Source of the DNA: Diphasiastrum complanatum
Taxonomy: Eukaryota > Streptophyta > Lycopodiopsida > Lycopodiales > Lycopodiaceae
Length of the DNA stretch: 64,000 nucleotides
NCBI GenBank assembly: GCA_029204225.1
Contig: CM055101.1
Location: 62,624,171-62,688,170 of the forward strand
Reading direction: 5' to 3'
Part shown: in pieces, positions 59,170-64,000 of the stretch
Layout: every line of letters starts with the position of its first letter
Position numbering within the stretch: the stretch's first letter is position 1
Translations under genes and position numbers: made by a program
Notes under the pieces: model-generated
What the model was told of the DNA's origin: nothing
Databases searched by the model: none
Seen by the model: only the letters and a program-made list of their open reading frames with translations

Positions 59170-59745
59170 CCATGTAACGACCTTCCATGTTACACAATAT
59201 CACAGTATTTTTCTTGGAAACCTTTTTCAAAAGATAAGGACCTAGCCAAATAGGTATCAACTTACCAAAAATAGTTCTCTTCATGCATCATAAAACAGGA
59301 CCAACTGTCCAACCCGGAACTGATATATTTTAGCCTTCAAGTCATGTAGTTGCTTATTCCATTTCTTCTTTTGCTCCATCTGCAACAGTGCCCTGGTACG
59401 CTTTTCATCAAGCTTAGCCAACATCAATAATCTGTGCTCAACAAATGGTTCATAAGGTAAATCATGATCTGATACTGGTTCTATAGGGAACTCCAAATCG
59501 ACACACAATATTTTCCATCAAAAATTTATTGTCTTAACTGCATTGTCATATTTGACTGCCTTGGCTTCCACCCATTTAGTAAAATAGTCAGTAGCAATAA
59601 TAATCTAGCTTTTCTAACCAATAGAAGATGGTTTAATAGGACCCACATAATCAATAACCCATTTTTCAAAGGATGGCTGGGTCATCAAGATTCTGAAAGA
59701 TCTCATTCTTTTGTTGGCATGACCAACTCTCTTACAGACATCACA
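59170..59745 (-). pseudogene. Ty3/gypsy integrase
   Basis: Minus strand from 59745: CDVCKRVGHANKRM (end of zinc region), PSFEKWVIDYVGPIKP (core, first Asp), IIIATDYFTKWVEAKAVKYD, then a jump to the C-terminal part LEFPIEPVSDHDLPYEPFVE, DEKRTRALLQMEQKKKWNKQ and KIYQFRVGQLVLFY (59508-59281), and GKLIPIWLGPYLLKKVSKKN, NMEGRYMDTQVNINKIKPYY to about 59170. The middle of the core with the second Asp and Glu is deleted. The C-terminal style (FPIEP, GP-L-K) fits the Tat/Athila side of Ty3. Confidence 0.8.
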
Positions 59746-60702
59746 TCTCTACCTTCAACTTATGATCTGTCATTGTACCAACAGATAATAGACTCTTCTG
59801 AAGACCAGGAACATACAACACATTTTCAATTACCTTCACATGTCCATCAGGATATTGAATAGGCACTGCACCAACTCCATGAATTTGGCACTCATCGCCA
59901 TTCGCCTGGCTCCAAGTTTTTAAACCATGATTTGTTGTCAATCATGTGTCTCGTTGCTCCTGAGTCCAAATACCAATGCATGAAATCAATGGAATATTGC
60001 GATGCTAATGTTGTCACAAATGCTATGCTTAATCTTCATTATCGCTATCATTCTCTTCCTCGGCAAGATTGGTCAACTGCTTCACTTTGCCCCTCTTAAT
60101 GTCCACCTTCTTCTTGTGACAATCTCTTGCCCAATGTCCAAGATTTTGCAATAGAAACACTTGTCTTTCTTCTTCTTGCTTGATGTGGATCCCTGATCAT
60201 CATCCTCCACATTCAACTTTTTGGGTTGCTTCTTATATTTATGCTTCCCTTTGGCTAGTATTGCTTGCTCTTCCAATGAGGGTAGTCAAGATTTTACCAC
60301 TTCACGCCTTTGTTCCTCATGTAATATGATGTTGTGAAGATTCTCAAATGTTGGTAGCCTCTCCCTCGAAGCAATGCCACTTGCAAACATTTGAAAATTT
60401 TCGGATAAGCCATTCATAGCTGTGTGAACTAGCTCAACATCCCTTATTGGCTCTCCAATAACTGTCAGCTAGTCTCGTAACTCCTTTATTTTCCTGAAAT
60501 AGAACCCTACGCCCTCATTCTCCTCCATGGGAACACTTATGAGTTTAGTCCTCAAAAACATCATTCGAGAGGGGTTTGCAGTCTGAAACTGTGTCTTGAG
60601 TGCATCCCAAGCACTTCTTGTTGTTACAACTTCACTAACGTGGGCAATGACATGATCCTTCACTGACAAATTTATCAAGGTGAGATTGTTACCATAGCTC
60701 AA
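59746..60702 (-). pseudogene. Ty1/copia gag-protease fragment
   Basis: Minus strand from 60702: gag MSYGNNLTLINLSVKDHVIA, TTRSAWDALKTQFQTANPSR, ENEGVGFYFRKIKELRD, stop, then VIGEPIRDVELVHTAMNGLS and LPTFENLHNIILHEEQRR; a Lys-rich segment with a degraded zinc knuckle (KDKCFYCKILDIGQEIV); protease region (NHGLKTWSQ, VIENVLYVPGLQKSLLSVGT). It ends sharply at 59745, where Ty3 integrase begins, so the two elements are joined by insertion or recombination. A different copia subfamily from the 52-58 kb element. Confidence 0.82.
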
Positions 60703-61573
60703 ATACCACCACTGGTGATCAAACTAATGCTCACAATAGGGGCCAATAATGTATGAGCATGGATATGTGTCTTAGATGGTTTATTCATAAAAATCTTTTC
60801 AAATTGCATAAGACCATAAAAGCAGCATTGTTTCTCTTCAAATGTTCTAATATAGTTCTAGCCAAAATAAATGCATCATATTCATAGGTATAATTTTCCA
60901 AGGTCGATTCATTTGTCATTCTTGCATGATCCATTTGTATGAGATTTACTGAAGATACCCTTATTGTTGATATTTGAGAGAGTACCTTGTTTCTTTCTCA
61001 CTATTCTAAATGTTAGAGTTAAAAGTCATTTGAGTAAAGTCTAGTAGGTTGTTGGACTCCCATTTCAAAATTATCAACATTTTGAAATTCAAGTCACTCA
61101 GTTCATGTAAGTACAAGTTTATTAGGTTGTTCCATTTTTGTCCAAGAATTATCAACTGCCAAAGTTCCTCCAATTTTTGACCTCTTATCACAAAAATCAC
61201 CTACATCATTCTAATAGTTTTAATTACATTACTTCAGTGTAGGCTACTTCTTGTAACATCATTCTTGTTTTCTTATATGTTGCCAACATTGAACTAAATG
61301 ACAACACATATTCTTTTCCACCACTCAAGGAGGCGATGCTCATACTATGACAACAAAAAAAGCATAGATGAAAGAGAATTAGATTCACTCTAAATGACTC
61401 AAACCATTCTAGGTAAAAAAACCCTAAGCCCATCACATGTTAAATTATAGGAGCTTTCCTACTATATCTTTCCTATGTCTCTCAAACCCAAATGGCCTTT
61501 CCATGCAACCTTACCTTGAAAATTTCATGGAGAAATCACAAATCTATACAATTCAATGATATTTTTGGCAAGG

Positions 61574-61574
<1 letters not shown>
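60703..61574. other. No gene seen
   Basis: A/T-rich. Contains a perfect 10-bp inverted repeat ATTTCAAAAT/ATTTTGAAAT around 61062-61088. No recognised coding sequence. Confidence 0.45.
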
Positions 61575-61631
<57 letters not shown>

Positions 61632-61646
61632 ACGCGCACACACACG
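61575..61646. repeat. (TG)22-(CG)-(CA) compound microsatellite
   Basis: Forty-four bases of TG, then CGCGCGCACGCACGCG, then CACACACACG: an alternating purine-pyrimidine tract of about 70 bp. Confidence 0.95.
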
Positions 61647-63304
61647 CTCTCTAACTTCTTGTCTAATCGTATTTGGAATATGTGCAAAGTTCGGATGGTG
61701 TGGCTTATTCAAACCAAAAGGAATATAATTTTCAAAGAGGATACAATATTATCTATGACTTTAGCTATAAAATATACAATCCTATTTAGAACTCCATGAA
61801 CAACTTTGAAGGCTTTTAAAGTTTGGATGGATACTTTAAGATGCAATATTGCTACTAATTGTGTTTTGTTTACAAATACATTATTTTGTCGTCATGTTAA
61901 CCATGGCCTAATTGAATATGGGCCATCGAGAGATCTACACATGATGAACATTTACTCCTTTTCGTATCTTTTGCATATTATATATCAAGCTTGATTCTTT
62001 TTTATGGAGAAGATAACTAGGTGGACTTGTAATCATTTGATTATTCTCAACATAACTCAAAATTGTGCAAAGTAAGAGATTGATACCTCAAAGAGCTTTC
62101 AAGTTTGTTATGGGTCAAGTTTAGCAAATGGTTATGTAAGTATAGTTCTATAGAAAAATCCAGAATGATCTTGTGGAAATTGTGCCCATAATGGGGATCT
62201 AAGTACCTAATATGATTATTAATTACTTTAGCATGTTCAAGTCAATGTGTTGTAAGACATTATTTTCTATTTTAATGTTTGTTTTCTTGAAACTCGTATA
62301 AAAATCATTACATTCGATGATGACAACTACGGTGCATTGTTGATGACACCAGTACCCTACGTCAATATTTAATATTTTAAGGCCATTTAAATATATATAT
62401 ATATAATGCAAGATGAGAAAATGCATGTTGCCAATTGGCATTGTATTATCAAGAGCATAGTAATGGACAAAATACCATGTAACTATAATGTCATAAGCAA
62501 TGGCACATCTACCTAACGGGTAGAGACATTGAACCAAGTGTGTTATTTGAAGTATTTATCTTGCATATTACTAGTGCTCCAAATTATAAGCACTAACAAT
62601 GTCATGCAAATAAATTATTGTATGTACCTAGATCCATATCATCAATGCAATCATTAGTCTATGTGCCTAGACCCAAATCACCAATGCAAGACAACCAAGC
62701 TATGACGGATTCTTAGCATGATCTAAGTTGTATTGCATATTTGCAAAAGTTTCAATGTCTTTTAAGGTAGTGTTATAGCTAGCTAGGAATTGGAATACTC
62801 AATGTTATAAGTGGACTTATATGCCAACCTTGCTCTTACTTTGCATACAACTCATAATGAAGTAAAATTGAACTATAGATGAAGGTCCTTAAAATAAATA
62901 TTTCTATATCAAGTTTTAAAACACCTAGATTTCTAGTGTTTGACAGCCCAATACTATGCAATAATTGAGGCTTCCTTGAGTATTGAGATTCATTCCTTCC
63001 ACCTACTCTCACCACAAGTATCTAGAGTAGAACATGTGGAAGAGGAAGTATAGTTGAGCTATTTGTTATCAAGTTGGGCATAAAGAATGATACGTTGTTG
63101 AAAATATATTACAATCATCATCAACATGATTTGAAGGGTCAACAAGTCCTTCATCAAAGCAGTCATAATGAGCAATAATGTGTTTGGTAATGATTAGCAT
63201 GTTGCAATAATCAACATACCAATCCTTTGCAGGGTCATGAAAGGTTGCCAACTATCGATCTAATGAGTCTATAATTAGGTAGTCATGAACTACAAGTAAC
63301 AAGA
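61647..63304. other. No gene seen
   Basis: A/T-rich. A short direct repeat (CTAGATCCATATCATCAATG and CTAGACCCAAATCACCAATG) lies at about 62629 and 62668. A TATATATATAT run is at 62391. Short reading frames have no recognised domain. Confidence 0.45.
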
Positions 63305-63560
63305 CTCTTACAAGCTCCTACAAGTTTCTTACAAGCCATAATGAGTTCAAATTAAGTTCATATTAAGCTCCCTTATGAGCTCTTGCAAGTTGCCTTGTGA
63401 GCCCCTACATGCTCCTAAAAGTTCTCTTATGAGCTCTTGCAAGCTCATACAAGTTTTCTTATGAGCTCCTATGAGTTGTCCTATGCACTCTTGCAAGACT
63501 AGAGATTGTCACAAGATCATAACAACTACCTCACAAGCTCCTACAAGTTTTAAGAACTCG
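63305..63560. repeat. Minisatellite of AGCTCCTACAAGTT-type units
   Basis: About 250 bp of irregular ~25-35 bp units built from TTACAAGCTCCTACAAGTT, CTTATGAGCTCTTGCAAG and close variants, at least eight copies. Confidence 0.75.
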
Positions 63561-64000
63561 TAATGTGAGTCTATGATGTGGTGTCACTATGTAATGAGTG
63601 ATCTAATGAGTAGCTCATAAGACTAGCTAGCATATCTTTTAATTAAAATAGTCAACTATCATCTATTATGGAGATCACAAGAAGATTAGTAATAAGTATA
63701 GGATTACACCACTACCCATAGGACTAGAAATCTATTACAAATTAGTATTGGAAAGGGGAAATGGTGAATAAAAAATATTAGAGCCTAAAACATGCAAGTA
63801 GGATGTATGTAGATAAGCAACTTAGTGTGATGTCTAATGCTACTATTGTGGGTTCATAACGATGCACTTGATGGAGATAGATATTGTACAAAATGGAAAG
63901 TAAACTAGACATCAAAAATTCTTTCTTTCTTTCAGACTGATTGTCAGAATAAGCTCGTAGTTGTTACAGATCATAGTTAGCTTTGTGAGCACGTGGTTTC
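63561..64000. other. No gene seen
   Basis: A/T-rich window end with no element signature or coding frame. Confidence 0.4.

Noticed and set aside
62490-62530. Possible third SINE copy (GGGTAGAGAC)
   Set aside because: Only the box A-like word is present; no box B or tail follows.

Overview
The window looks like nuclear DNA of a vascular plant, probably a gymnosperm or another large-genome lineage. The signs are high A+T, dense nested and decayed LTR retrotransposons (Ty1/copia and Ty3/gypsy on both strands), degenerate plant-type TTTAGGG repeats, long CT/GA microsatellites, and one intact spliced host gene. The species cannot be named from the sequence; 'gymnosperm' is inferred from style only.

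The only convincing intact gene is a five-exon cellulose synthase-like C (CSLC) gene, CDS 44482-48735 on the + strand. It encodes a 688-residue Golgi glucan synthase of the type that makes the xyloglucan backbone. It has a purine-rich presumed leader, a T-rich presumed leader intron carrying a ~57-bp tandem repeat, and a 62-bp duplication just upstream.

Layout. 1-3284: copia RNase H/LTR remnant (-), Ty3 integrase remnant (+), copia LTR-PBS-gag remnant (+). 3443-3787: CACTA transposase fragment (-). 4385-5420: degenerate telomere-like repeats. 6428-18446: a copia element (+) whose gag is split at 7513 by a complete gag-only Ty3-like element (7514-14563, LTRs of 1040 and 1160 bp, target duplication ATAAC), and which also lacks RT around an LTR-like block. 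19550-22636: LTR remnants, an unassigned 122-codon open stretch and a deleted copia element (-). 22637-26150: decayed Ty3 pol (+). 26150-28413: deleted copia (-). 28409-31470: unknown ORF fragment and Ty3 pol (-). 32549-36337: three long CT/GA microsatellites, a GC-rich patch and two copies of a tRNA-derived SINE. 37505-41300: copia gag/LTR and mixed Ty3/copia pol remnants (-). 42920-49456: the CSLC locus. 50582-51092: decayed unknown ORF. 52145-58510: the best-preserved copia element (-), with two ~1-kb LTRs. 58511-60702: Ty3 integrase followed by an RNase H, then copia gag-PR (-). 61575-64000: microsatellite, minisatellite and otherwise featureless DNA.

No operon-like, CRISPR-like or new defence system is visible. 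The most unusual items are the gag-only element with its ATCTCAACCGACGG-type leader minisatellite, the SINE family, and a Ty3 element with RNase H placed after integrase.
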